From Karstenula rhodostoma CBS 690.94 (taxonomy: Eukaryota; Ascomycota; Dothideomycetes; Pleosporales; Didymosphaeriaceae): a DNA stretch of 64,000 nt. Position numbers and translations under genes: made by a program. Within the stretch, counting starts at the first letter, position 1; every line of letters begins with the position of its first letter. Of the stretch, positions 42,839 to 53,859 are shown one piece after another. The stretch is from NCBI GenBank assembly GCA_010093485.1, contig MU001502.1:578057-642056 (forward strand), written 5' to 3'. Under the pieces are notes generated by a model, which saw nothing but the letters and a program-made list of their open reading frames with translations, did not search any database and was not told the origin of the DNA.

Positions 42839-44341
42839 GCTTCCCCCCTCCGCATGTCGCCGCTTGACGTTGATGGTGGCGATAAGATGGACACGTTCGC
42901 ATGGTGACGGCCCGCGACGGGACGGTTGGAATAAAGTTCCCCAGGTTTGCGGGGACGCGAAGGGTACAAGTTAGCGTGCAACGCGGTGAGGCCAATGCGC
43001 CCTCACGTGATCTGCGATCGGAGATCTCCCACTTTCCGATCTAGACGTCGAGCGTTAGGAAGAAAACTGGAGCCGTGAGAGATGCTTGTTAATTTGATGG
43101 TTGCGTGAGGGTGGAGTGAGAATGGACAGAGTTTGATATTGTGATGTGACGAACGCCTGACACCAGTTTCAGGTGAGGACATCGCGATGTAATCCTGCTT
43201 TGGGCAGGTTGGGGCACTAATGTAGCTGTTTTGTGGTTCGGTCGTGCCCGCATGGCTTTCGGAACCGGATGGTTACGAGGGCATCAATTCGCAACAAGAA
43301 CATAGTATCTCGTCATGTGCAACCGATAGACCTGCACAGCAATTACGTCCTCGACTCTGCTGCTCAATGGTTTGCAATTGCGTCATGAGGGTCTCAATGG
43401 CGATGTCCGGCCACCGAAGTACTTAGCCCAAGCGTAGGACCAAACGCGGGATCGCATCCGCACGAATGACCAACGTCGAATACCAGAAGGCCTACTAAAC
43501 GCACCAAACCATACAATGTCAGACGCTTTGCACCCAATGCGCTGTTGGGCTGGCTCGTCCCCATGAACTCACAGTCGGTTTTGGCAAAGCCACGTTTCAA
43601 CTGCGGTCCACAATGGGTGAGAGATCTCAGCGGGCTTCATCTACGCAAGGATCCTTCGTTCGGACCTAGCCACGCCTTCTACTTTTAGCGTGTTCAAGAC
43701 ACTTGCAAGAGCCGTTTTTTTGCGGTGGAGCCGAGGCCTAGATTCCAGCACACCGCTTTGAAGAGAATGCTGTTGGTATCGTTCTCTAGTCATCGACCGA
43801 CCCACTTTGGGCTCGAGTCGGCCGGGAAGGTAGGTGGAGAGAGCAGTAGTGGTTTCCCGTTGAAAAAAAGCAGAACCTGGGCTCATTGGTCAATGGCTCG
43901 CTGCATGATACAGTACGGGTGTCGAGTTGATGCCCGTGTTGAGACGGACCAAAGGCGACTCGAAGGAGCGCATAGTGGGGTTACGGAAGAGAGAGCACTT
44001 AAAGTCCGACGGCACAGTCAGCTTCGTGAAGAGAATGGAAGAGGAACTGCAGGCGTAGTTTAGATCGGTGAGGGTCAATGGGTGTGTTTGCGTGCACAAT
44101 TCCCATTCCAATGCCACTGCCACTGTCAATGCCAAGTTCTTCGTGGAGGAGCGTGAGCTCAGCGAGACGACATGTCGCAGGGGCCCGGTAAGCGGCGGCG
44201 TTGGGCAAGCAGCGAACAGCGCCTAGATCAGACGGAAATAGCATCCCTGGAATCCCTCATCAAACGACCCCACACTTTGATGGCGGTGGCTCGCGCAGGG
44301 CGGCGATAACGATAAGACAGGCACCCCGCTACCCCTCCACG

Positions 44342-44373
44342 ACCACCACCACCACCACCACCACCACCACCAC
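44342..44373. repeat. (ACC)n trinucleotide microsatellite
   Basis: About ten uninterrupted ACC/CAC units in a non-coding gap. Confidence 0.9.
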
Positions 44374-44978
44374 GGCGGAAGATGGTGTGACGAAGACTCC
44401 GCGTGGTGCATCCAGGTGGCTCGTCGAGCCAGGGCATGACTCACGGGACCGTCTGTCCGGTCATCCGCAGACTGTCTCGCCGTCCAGCTGAGACTTGTCG
44501 CCGCCATCACATGCCGATTGCGCGCTCAATGGCACAATGGTGCGAGCGTCAGACGGCAATTGGCAGCCACAGCCAGGACCAATGCGACCGGCCATGCTGC
44601 AGACAGCTTCGCTCCCGCTGCACGGCATGTTTTGCAGCGAGCGTCAAGGTAGCGGAGGGTCCAGTGGATGCGGCGCGCCCATTGGAGGGGGCAAACATGC
44701 GACCAGGGTATCAATCTCAGGCTCAAGCTCGCCGTGTGCTCGCCTTGGGTGTGAGTCTGACTCCCCTGTGCCCTTTGCGACCCGCCGCGTGGCTTGGGGC
44801 GATGGCTGCGAGCGTCAGCCATCACGAGGCCAGGCTGTCCATCGCACGCGAGGAAGAGGAGGAGGAATCAGCGAGGTGGCGGCTACTCCGGGGCTCATGC
44901 GAACGGGGTGTCAGGAGTGCGTACCCTTTGTGATCACAAGCCCGCCAATGTCCGCCTCCGTCCGGCGAGGGCTTCGAG

Positions 44979-45004
44979 GGCGAGGGCGAGGGCGAGGGCG
45001 AGGG
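44979..45004. repeat. (GAGGGC)n hexanucleotide run
   Basis: Four or more tandem copies of GAGGGC in a GC-rich non-coding stretch. Confidence 0.8.
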
Positions 45005-45732
45005 CAAGAGAAGCAGTCCAGTGCACCAGCGGCTGCGGAGGCTGCGGCGGACAGGTCAGGCACAATGGCCATATGACGGAGGCGGTGTCGTGGGCCCTCG
45101 CGGTTAGGTAGCAACGTGGCTCTGCGGATTCGCACGGCGGGCGGACGGGCCCAATGGCTCTGCGACAGCGCCGAGGACAGCGCCGACGGTGCATTGCGCA
45201 GCGTCGCGGGCAATTGAGTCGCCAATGCCTTCGTGCAGCTCTGCTCTCTGCTGTAGCTCTGCTGTGGCTCTGCTGTAGCTCTGCCGCAAAGGGAGCGATG
45301 GAGTGAATGCATCGGTTCGGGAAGGTGTGCCCTGCGCCCCGTCCCAGCCCTCCAGTCGCGCCGTCCGCTGGTGCCGCTAACGCCATTTCGGCCGCCGTGG
45401 CAGTCGCGTCCACATCATTCTCCCCAGTTCCATTCACCAGTCATTGTTCAGCGCGGCCGGGAGAAGAGGCCAGCTGATGGCCGCGCTGCGACGACCGGAC
45501 GCTGCCCCAGCTGCCACCCTTTGTGCCCTGGTTTCAGTTGCGCTACCGTCTTTGTCGCCCACACGTCCTCTGACTGCCGCCTGGAGCGCCCTCCCCCATT
45601 CATAAGCCTGCCCGTCCCCTTCGTCGCCGCGCCTTTCGCACTCCTGATAACTCCGCCTGCTGGCCGACGCGTGTTTCGTCCGACCGTTGTTCGTCTGCTT
45701 CCGCACCTTTCCACCTCTGACTGCCGTCGCTG

Positions 45733-45740
45733 CCTTATAA
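45733..45740 (+). promoter_or_regulatory. TATA-like element upstream of the SWIRM gene
   Basis: CTTATAAA about 210 bp before the start codon at 45946, followed by a pyrimidine-rich leader. Confidence 0.35.
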
Positions 45741-45945
45741 ACCGCGGGTGCACCAAGTCGCCACCGCCCACCTGCACTTCTCATCACCCTCTGTACCGGC
45801 GATTGAGTCCCAACACCCACACTTCGATTGCTGCCTAAGCACATTTATACAGGCGGCCGCCCGCGCCAAGTGCTGCAAACCAATTCGCAATCCAATTCAA
45901 TCCAATTCAATTCACTTCGCACACAACCCGCACCTTGGCCCTGCC

Positions 45946-47121
45946 ATGGCAAACAATTCACACCAGAGGGCGCCTTCGCAACAAATCTCCGTTTCTTCGC
46001 TCCTCTCGCCCCCAGAGATGAAGCGCTCCGAGTCATTTGGATCGCTCGCACACTCAAACCCCGCCACGTCATTTGCGTCGTTCGCTTCCATGGAGTCGCA
46101 GCAGTCAAAATCCTCGATGCTTCCCTGGACCCCAGAGGATCCCTTCGCGAAACCAAACACCACCGCCACATACGCTCTGGCCTCTCCACCAATCTCCCCT
46201 TACGAGCCCTGCATGCAGAAAGAGAACATGGATAGGATGGACGTGGATGGTGTACGAGACCCGCCGCTCTTCCGCCGCAGCGAGACTGCGAGCTCAATGG
46301 CCGCCGACGAGCCACTGTTCCCTCAGGAGCAGGTGGACCCGGCCTCGCAAGACCTCATCACCAAGCACATGAACTCCGCCGACTTTGCTGCTCTCAAGAG
46401 CAAGCCTGCCCGCGAAGACTACGAACTCGCCGTTACCTTCGTCTCCAACGTCCACGACCTATACCGCAAGGATCCCCGCGCTTGGTTCCTGCAAGAGCGA
46501 AAGTTCGATAGGGAGATCAGCCAGAAGAGAGCTGGCGTGCACAAGAGGGAGCCGCTGAAGAAGTTGGCACCGGCTCCGTCGTCGAGGTCTCAGGCCAAAC
46601 TGCCCAAGGTCGGCATCCCACGCCTCCCTCGCTCTCCCCGTGCTCCACGCATCCAGAAACGCACTCCCAGGGCCCAGGTCTACGAATCTTTCTCCGAAGC
46701 GGGCCCCAGCTCCGTCTCCCCGAAGCCTGCACGCCCGGCTGGAACTCGCGATGACACAGACTACAACTCGCTTCCGGATTACTCCCCGCCTCTCGGCACG
46801 CTCGGCACAGGCAACAGCAGTGCACTCAAAACTGAGTGGAAGGGCTCGGCTCTCAAGCTCCACGACGATCCCGATCGCCACTTGCTGCACGAGGCTGAGA
46901 TCCCTCTTGCTGGCACGCTTCGTCTGACTTGCGCCACCTACCTTTGCAGCAAACGCCGCATCTTCCAAGCTCGCATTGAAGCCTTGAAGATTGGCAAGGA
47001 GTTCCGCAAGACTGACGCTCAGCAGGCCTGCAAGATCGACGTCAACAAGGCGTCCAAGCTCTGGGCGGTTTACGACAAGGTTGGCTGGTTTGACCCCAAG
47101 TATTTCGTCAACTTTGTCTAA
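45946..47121 (+). CDS. SWIRM-domain protein (Fun19/Laf1-like)
   Basis: Single exon, 391 aa from the ATG at 45946 (GCCATGG context). The N-terminal two thirds are disordered and Ser/Pro-rich (SSLLSPPEMKRSESFGSLAH), with a short helical block (AREDYELAVTFVSNVHDLYR, about 145-185) and basic Pro-rich stretches. The C-terminal 95 residues form a SWIRM domain: DRHLLHEAEIPLAGTLRLTC, then KRRIFQARIEALKIGKEFRK and ACKIDVNKASKLWAVYDKVG ending WFDPKYFVNFV. In fungi this arrangement is seen in Fun19 and S. pombe Laf proteins, linked to chromatin and histone deacetylase complexes. The function here is inferred from that. Confidence 0.85.
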   Translation: MANNSHQRAPSQQISVSSLLSPPEMKRSESFGSLAHSNPATSFASFASMESQQSKSSMLPWTPEDPFAKPNTTATYALASPPISPYEPCMQKENMDRMDVDGVRDPPLFRRSETASSMAADEPLFPQEQVDPASQDLITKHMNSADFAALKSKPAREDYELAVTFVSNVHDLYRKDPRAWFLQERKFDREISQKRAGVHKREPLKKLAPAPSSRSQAKLPKVGIPRLPRSPRAPRIQKRTPRAQVYESFSEAGPSSVSPKPARPAGTRDDTDYNSLPDYSPPLGTLGTGNSSALKTEWKGSALKLHDDPDRHLLHEAEIPLAGTLRLTCATYLCSKRRIFQARIEALKIGKEFRKTDAQQACKIDVNKASKLWAVYDKVGWFDPKYFVNFV

Positions 47122-48040
47122 ACGCCCCCGGACCACGGGCACGCATATTCGCAATCTTCTACCACACAAACTGGCCTTGGACCTGGTCACCAACAAGCTT
47201 GAATTCTCACAACCTACGACTCGCATTGCGTTGCATAAGCAGCCACGGATATGGACGGCGTTAACTGATTTCCATTGATTTTTCTCACGGCATGGGGACG
47301 GCGGACGCATCCCCACTCTCATTATGATTTACGAACGAATAGGCGTTCACTGTCTCGGGTATAGGCATATTGCATGTATGGGCCGGTTGCCCTCGGTTCG
47401 GTTTGGATCTCACTGCGGCGTCAGACTAACCACGCCGCTCTATCATTTCCTTGTTATGCTTTATGCTGATACCCCCCTTACACCACAGACTTATGTGTCT
47501 CTTTCTTTGTTTCGCTGCCCTCAGCAGAGTGGCGAGCGGTTCTGATCTTGGATACTCATATTGTTCCGTAGCTTTAGAATGCACAACTGCTCATTGTCGC
47601 CGTCGAGCGAATCGGGAATGACGCTCCATCCACAGCTGTATTACTCAGTGATTGCTTGTAACATCGAATGGCATTCTACATGCCCCCAGGAATGCATGGT
47701 GAATTCAACCAAAACGATGCGCACATCACATCAGTGAAGCGTGCTGCAACTCATCGGTCCATCACTACAGACGCTTGCGTCCTGCATTTATGAGGATCGA
47801 AAGGGCTGCTCTCGCGCAGGTATACACACGTAGCCTGAACCCTGGCGTCGGGAATGTTAACGTGCAGGGCGTGGCACGGGCGCGCGCGCTCTAATTTTGG
47901 CGGGCGAGGCGGAGGCGTACATCAGATCCCCGGCCGAGCTAAGTTCCGCGCGAACAGCTGCATCGTCCAACGACAACAACCACTACCGCGCCCTCAGTCA
48001 CTCTCCCGCCCACGCTGCGGAACAACGCGGATCGCCCACC
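47122..48040. other. intergenic region, promoter of CDC50
   Basis: 0.9 kb, no gene or repeat seen. Confidence 0.5.
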
Positions 48041-49578
48041 ATGTCGCAGACACAGCAGGTCGAGCATACGGATTCGATCGCGAGCCAGGACCCCAACAAC
48101 GAGACGACCAAGAAGACAAAGTCCAGAAGACCCCCGAGTAAGCGGCGACAGCCCGGTGCGCGACGACAGAAGATGCTGATAGCGGTACAGATACGGCCTT
48201 TCGGCAGCAGCGACTGAAAGCATGGCAGTATGTTTGCGCTCGTGGTGCTGAAGCGCATGGAGCGAGGGGCATGGCTGACAGGCATCCGTAGGCCCATCCT
48301 CACCCCGAAGACGGTCCTTCCCATCTTCTTCATTGTCGGCATCATATTTGCGCCCATCGGCGCGCTGCTGCTGTATGCGAGCGCTCAGGTATGCACGTTC
48401 TAGGGCAGCGGGAAGCGCTGGCAGGCTGACATCCCGCCAGGTACAAGAGATCGCGCTTGACTACACCAACTGCCTGACCGACGGATCGTCGCCCAACACA
48501 ACCCTCCCCATCTCCGCCGACTCGCCTTTGAAAGACATGCCGTCAGACAAGGTCTCGCAGACGTTCAAGAAGGACATGAAGTCCAACCCAAAGTGGGCAC
48601 ACGCAAAAGAAGCCTACACATGGCCATCCGGGAAGAAGCAGGACACGGACGTCTGCATACTCGAGTTCAGCGTACCTGAGGATATCAAGGGGCCCATATA
48701 CTTCTACTATCGCCTGACAAACTTCTACCAGAACCACCGACGCTATGTCAAGAGTTTCGATGTCGATCAGCTGAAGGGGGACGCCAAAACGGGCTCACAG
48801 ATCAGTTCTGGCGAGTGTGACCCGCTCAATGTCGCTCCGGACGGTCGCCCATATTATCCTTGTGGTCTGATCGCGAATTCTATGTTCAACGACACTTATG
48901 GCAACCTGACAGCATTGAATGTAAGAGCTTACACATCGTACAACCTCACGGGAAAGGGCATATCGTGGAGCTCCGAGGGCGATCTCTACGGAGAAACAAA
49001 GTACAAGCCCAAAGACGTGGTGCCTCCACCCAATTGGGCAGATCAATATCCTGAGGATGGCTACGATTCAACGTCTCTACCGGATCTCCACACGTGGGAG
49101 GCGTTTCAAGTCTGGATGAGGACAGCTGGTCTACCAACTTTTAGCAAACTGGCTATGAGGAACGACCATGAAGTTTTGTTATCGGGTACATACCGGCTGC
49201 AGATCTATGATCGTACGCATCGCATTATCTCTGTGTCTTGATCTCATCGCTAACTCGTAATCACAGGGTTCCCGGCCTCCAAGTACGGTGGCACTAAATC
49301 AGTCCTCATCTCGACGCGCACAGTCATCGGTGGCAGAAACCCCTTCTTGGGCATTGCTTACGTCGTGGTGGGCGGTGTCTGCATCCTTCTCGGCACTATC
49401 TTCACTCTGACCCATCTTGTCAAGCCAAGGTAAGTCGCCGAGACACCGGAGTGAAAAGAACATGTAGACTGATTGTGGCAATAGAAAACTGGGTGATCAT
49501 ACCTACTTGTCGTGGAACAACGACCAGCCGAGCACCGCAACAACGACCGGCCGTGCTCGCCCAGGCGAAGGCGCATGA
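48041..49578 (+). CDS. cdc50: Cdc50/Lem3 family phospholipid-flippase subunit
   Basis: Non-catalytic beta subunit of P4-ATPase lipid flippases in Golgi, endosome and plasma membranes. Six exons: 48041-48137, 48191-48227, 48292-48388, 48441-49212, 49267-49429 and 49485-49578, total 419 aa in frame. The N-terminus ends [20 protein letters not shown], then span 1 ([20 protein letters not shown]). The large lumenal domain has [29 protein letters not shown] and [20 protein letters not shown] with paired Cys and NxT sites. Span 2 is [20 protein letters not shown]. The [18 protein letters not shown] signature only appears after splicing the 37-nt exon 2. Confidence 0.95.
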
Positions 49579-50154
49579 TGATCACGGAAGTCCTTCCTAA
49601 TGTAGATACGGGGCCTATCCTCTCCGATGCAATGCTTTTCTTTCCCTTTTGCAATTGAGTCGCGACCACGGTCCGGGGTATCGGGATGTGTATTTGTAAC
49701 ACAATGGACTGCGCGTCTGGGGTTAAGGCGTACATGAGCGACCAATCGAATCGCAAAGTTCTTTTACATGACCATGCATCGCTTGAATAGTATCTTTGCA
49801 TTGGATCGTTCACATGGTTCACAATGTCTGACCTTTAAATCTGCACAAGACATTCAGCCTGTCGACGCAATGGCGGTGCCTGAGACAAACGTTCCCGCTT
49901 CCGTCCACGTTATTGACCCAGCCAAATGTCCAGACGGTGGACCAAATATGCCTAGATGGGTATTGTGAGACTCCGGAATCCAGAACATAGCGAAGAGGAA
50001 GATATAAGCTGCGCAAGAATGCCCACGACAAACATCACGACGAGCACTTCGCAACACGCACACAACAAACCACTCTTGATAGCACCTCCAATCCGACGTC
50101 ATTTGGAATTCGATACTACAGAGCCATTCAAGTAGTGGGGGTCCCGGCTTCGCT
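49579..50154. other. intergenic region, promoter of the M43 protease
   Basis: 576 bp, no gene or repeat seen. Confidence 0.5.
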
Positions 50155-51078
50155 ATGTTCAAATCCTTCCTCCTTGCCTCCCTGGGGCTCGGACTGCTAG
50201 CCGCTGCAACAGAAAATGCAACTCCGAGCCCCAAAAGCTTCGACTGCGGTACTGATACTCAACACGCTGATGACCACTTTTTAAACACTATCAAAGGTCT
50301 ATATGAAGGCAACAGTGGTGGCAGTCTTGCTCAGCGGGCTAAGCGCAACGAACTCCTCGCCCGCGCAAAAGACAACAACACCGCCATCACCGTCGACGCC
50401 GTCTTCCACATCGTGGCCAAAACTGACAAAAAGGATGCCATCTCAAACGACATGCCTCAAGCCCAAGTCGACGCGCTCAATGAAGCTTACAAAGACTATG
50501 GCATCTCGTTCAACCTGATCAATGTTACGTGGACTCAAAACGACAAGTGGGCTGTTGGTGAACCGAACGATGACATTGAGATGAAAAAAGCACTCCGTCA
50601 GGGCACCTACCGCACCATCAACCTGTACTTCCAGACAGATCTCAGTGGCAACATCCTCGGCCGATGCAGTCTCCCTTCCAACGTGGCGAACGGCAAATCC
50701 GACCCTACGGCCTACTTCAACGATGGGTGCAATGTCAACGCGAATACCATGCCCGACGGCGGCATGGACGGGTACAACTCCGGCATGACCGCTGTTCACG
50801 AGACAGGCCACTGGATGGGCCTTCTGCACACCTTCGAGGGATACGCGTGCGAAGGATCGGGTGACTACATCGACGACACGCCATTTGAGAAAGAAAGTAC
50901 GGATGGCTGTCCAACATCCCCGAAGAAGCAAACGTGCCCGAACCAGAAGGGAAGTGATACCTACGACCCGATCCACAACTACATGGATTACAGCACGGAT
51001 TCTTGTTACCAAGGTTTCACGCAGTTGCAGAAGGAGAGGATGCATTACATGTACAACCTGTATCGTGATGGGAACTGA
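50155..51078 (+). CDS. secreted M43 (pappalysin-like) zinc metalloprotease
   Basis: Extracellular endopeptidase, single exon, 307 aa. Signal peptide: MFKSFLLASLGLGLLAAATE. The metzincin zinc site is AVHETGHWMGLLHTF (HExxHxxGxxH, about residues 215-225). The Met-turn follows in NYMDYSTDSC. Cys-containing segments SFDCGTDTQ, ILGRCSLPS, DGCNVN, YACEGSGDYIDDTP and CPTSPKKQTCP match fungal MEP1-type members. It likely aids protein scavenging or host-tissue degradation; this is inferred from the family. Confidence 0.93.
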   Translation: MFKSFLLASLGLGLLAAATENATPSPKSFDCGTDTQHADDHFLNTIKGLYEGNSGGSLAQRAKRNELLARAKDNNTAITVDAVFHIVAKTDKKDAISNDMPQAQVDALNEAYKDYGISFNLINVTWTQNDKWAVGEPNDDIEMKKALRQGTYRTINLYFQTDLSGNILGRCSLPSNVANGKSDPTAYFNDGCNVNANTMPDGGMDGYNSGMTAVHETGHWMGLLHTFEGYACEGSGDYIDDTPFEKESTDGCPTSPKKQTCPNQKGSDTYDPIHNYMDYSTDSCYQGFTQLQKERMHYMYNLYRDGN

Positions 51079-52589
51079 AAGGCGGGAAAGAGAATGGCGC
51101 TTGGAAATCTATTTGGATGTATCTGATGACTTGGCGCGTGCTTCGTTCTCGGTGGTTGATTTGTACGGATGGGTCGGGTAAATTGCACATACTTAGAGTC
51201 GCTCCTTTGGTTCTTGCGCTTCTGATAGATTCTCTTGTTGTATTTACTTATCTTCATGTCTGGCATGTAACAATTGTCCCTTCATCGGATCGGACGCCTA
51301 TGCTATATTTTACTGCTGTGCTTACATGAGGGATCAAGATTGACCTGTATAAGTGCGACTGCAATTAACTTCCTCACCTTCAGCGATCATGATACGGCAC
51401 CACTGGAAGCTCTCACGAATCATTTCATGGAAACCAATTCCGTGTGGAGATTACATGTGTGCATCTATCAATCTCAATCCAAGCACCAGGTTTCAGCGAG
51501 ATCTCCCTTACGTAAACTGACGATCCCTTGATGATTTGGTAGCCTCTGAGATGCATATCATTATCAATGTGGCGGAATTAATCTTGTACTACGTCAGATA
51601 TGCCGCAAGTGCCACAAGAGCATTCCAGAACATTGATGCTCGCGTCACTTCCTCTCCGCCTCGAGCTCGAGAGAAACCCCACTGCCTTGACCGGATTGCC
51701 GCCTCCAATACAGCGATGATGCTTCGGCCTTGCTGACGGCAAGCTGACGGCAAGCTGACTCTCTACCACAGCTCCATGCACCGCATTGGGAGCGATTTTC
51801 CTACATCCGCTCACTCTCGGCGGATGTCGCTTCTCTCTGAATCGCAACGGCAGCCGCGACGGCAGTGTCCCTCGAATCGAGAAATGACTGAATATGTCTC
51901 ACTTCCACGCATGAACGAAACCTACAGTAGCCCGAGTCCAAACAGTCTGGCCTGGACCTGCTTCTTCGGCTCAGCGTCTACGGCGTTCCACAGCGTACCG
52001 GCACGCCATGCATAAGGGAAGACGCGATAGCGCCAGCTCCAGCTCGTCCCCTTGTCTAAGACAATCAATGTCTAACATCTTTCAGTTCCAGCAGCCCCTC
52101 GTAAGGCTAAACATGCACCAGCCGCGGCCACGACCAACGTCCTCCGCGCGCAATCCTTTGTTTCCGCATGCAGAAATGTCAGTGCAACCATGGCAGCTGC
52201 GTTGGGCAAACACGAGGAAAGAAGAACGACCAGATGCGCACCTCCACGGTATAAATAGGATCGTCTCCGCGTTGAGACAGCCGCTGCCATCGATCGGACG
52301 CGCATCGCACGACGCAGTCCGCGAGCCCTTGGATTTGGATACCAGCTTCAACTGAGCAGGCACTTGGCGCATCTGACATCTATCCGCGATATCTATTGAC
52401 ATCTTTTCACTGCATTAGAGTCTTGGACGAGCGGGGACGACGAACAAAGACAGCGGCAGACAGACAATACGGAAGCCAGCCACCAACCGCCGGACACAGC
52501 TTTCCGCGATCGAGATTCGAGATCCGCAAGCCACGCCGCACCGCCAATCTACACCTACACCTTTTAGCCCTGCGACGGCGCTCCTTGTA
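51079..52589. other. intergenic region
   Basis: 1.5 kb with no supported gene. A short direct repeat (GCTGACGGCAA, two to three copies) lies at about 51734-51760. A TATAAATA at about 52248 could serve the next gene. Confidence 0.45.
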
Positions 52590-53259
52590 ATGCCTGCCGT
52601 CTTCCACCGCCGCACCGCCTCGAGCCTTTCCGCCGCTACTACCTCCTCCTCCAAACCACCCTCCATCTTCCGCTACACACTCATACTACTGAAAGCGAGA
52701 CCATCTATTTCAGACATCGACACCATCAGCGTCTACTCTGAGAGCCGTAGCACGGCCCCGTCGCCCACAGCGCAGACTACGTTGAGAGAGTACTTCCTCG
52801 TGCACGAAGAGCGCGTCGACGAAAGGCTCCAGACACCGCCGCCTCCATACGAACCCAGAGTTTTGCCGGCATACGTCGAAGATGGAAGACAAGGAGCATG
52901 ACACGGCCGCTTCACCTGCGTTGAGGTGGAGAGAGAAGATGGATGTGCTGGCGACGAGACTGGTGGACTCGTGGACGCGGATCGGCCTATTGCTGCTCTG
53001 CGCGACGCTGGTTGCGCTGGGGATTCTCGTCGTGAGACCGAGGTCCCAGGGCAAACGCATACCTGATGAGTCGGCGGTTTCTGATCGATTTTTCGAAGAG
53101 CACCGGGAACGATGGGACGGCGCGTGGCGAGCGTTTTTCAAAACAGAATCAGGTACCGCGGTCGGATCTTTCAGGGGTGCGGAGGTAGGGCGGAAGAGGA
53201 GTAGGAGAGGGGATGGGGAGGATGGTCTGGACGTGGAGGATACGTGTGTCGTACAATGA
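52590..53259 (+). CDS. split gene: two overlapping ORFs, PPPPY-motif protein and single-span membrane protein
   Basis: ORF A (52590-52901, 103 aa) starts MPAVFHRRTASSLSA, carries YFLVHEERVDERLQ and a PPPPYEP motif able to bind WW domains, and ends soon after. ORF B (52882-53259, 125 aa) in the +1 frame overlaps it by 20 nt, starts MEDKEHDTAASPALRW and has one span (IGLLLLCATLVALGILVV). A near-repeat GAAGATG-GAAGACA at 52878-52891 lies at the switch. Removing one 7-nt unit would join AYVED to KEHDTAAS in one frame. I infer one membrane protein with a PY motif, broken by a 7-bp duplication or sequencing error, or an unrecognised intron. True overlapping genes are less likely. The family is not recognised. 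Confidence 0.5.
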
Positions 53260-53859
53260 AAGAAAGTGTTGATGAGCGGGGGTCCTATAGCATCTATACC
53301 TCTTTCTCTTGTAATGTATAGTTATTGTGTTTTAGCACCCTACCGAGCTCCTTTACTGTGTTTTGCCGTGGCTTGCAAAAGCGCGCGTAGTATCACATTT
53401 GGTAATGTGTAGTTATGATTGTGGCTGTTCGTTTTCGTCAACAAGTGTTCGCCGCGTATAGAAAACCTCTAGTCTAGTGTCAATGGAGTCGTCTCGGAAG
53501 TCAAGGTAGTGTCCAGCTAGCCTCCGACTAGTGAACCATTCTCTCGACGAAAACTACCCATGGTAGGTTAGCTCTACGGCCAGAGCCGGTGCATCGTACC
53601 CTGATTCAGGCCAAGATGAATCGCTCTAACAAGGTGGGATGCCTCCCCACCCTAAAGGTCCTGGATGTCGGACCGATAGAGCACTGCGACACTTACCATC
53701 CATATCAATGAAAGTTACAGGCCCCATCGAAGAAGTCCAGACCCTGTTTCCTTCTGTGTGAGCTACCATCAAAAGAGCTTACTACCACGGAAGATGATCG
53801 CTTGGACTATATCGTCCGCCATTGGTACAAGATGGTATACACTACGTTCTCCTACACGA
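53260..53859. other. intergenic region
   Basis: 600 bp between convergent genes. A hairpin-like GCTCTACGGCCAGAGC at about 53571-53586 was noticed. No tRNA fold or gene could be supported. Confidence 0.4.

Larger units (their letters stand above)
42839..45945. other. 3.1-kb gene-poor gap with simple repeats
   Basis: No frame here has a recognisable domain; the longer ones (for example 44495-45076 plus and 45437-44934 minus) overlap on opposite strands and have Arg/Ser/Cys-rich, non-protein-like composition. The GC-rich right half carries simple repeats: (ACC)n at 44342-44373, (GAGGGC)n at about 44979-45004 and a CTCTGCTGTAG-like repeat at about 45240-45285. Probably the long upstream region of the SWIRM gene; a non-coding RNA is possible but not shown. 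Confidence 0.5.

Noticed and set aside
44495..45437. Overlapping frames of 167-193 codons on both strands
   Set aside because: They overlap on opposite strands, have repeat-driven Arg/Ala/Cys-rich composition and no recognisable motif.
53560..53700. Possible tRNA or small structured RNA with the hairpin GCTCTACGGCCAGAGC
   Set aside because: No A-box and B-box pair or cloverleaf could be built by eye.
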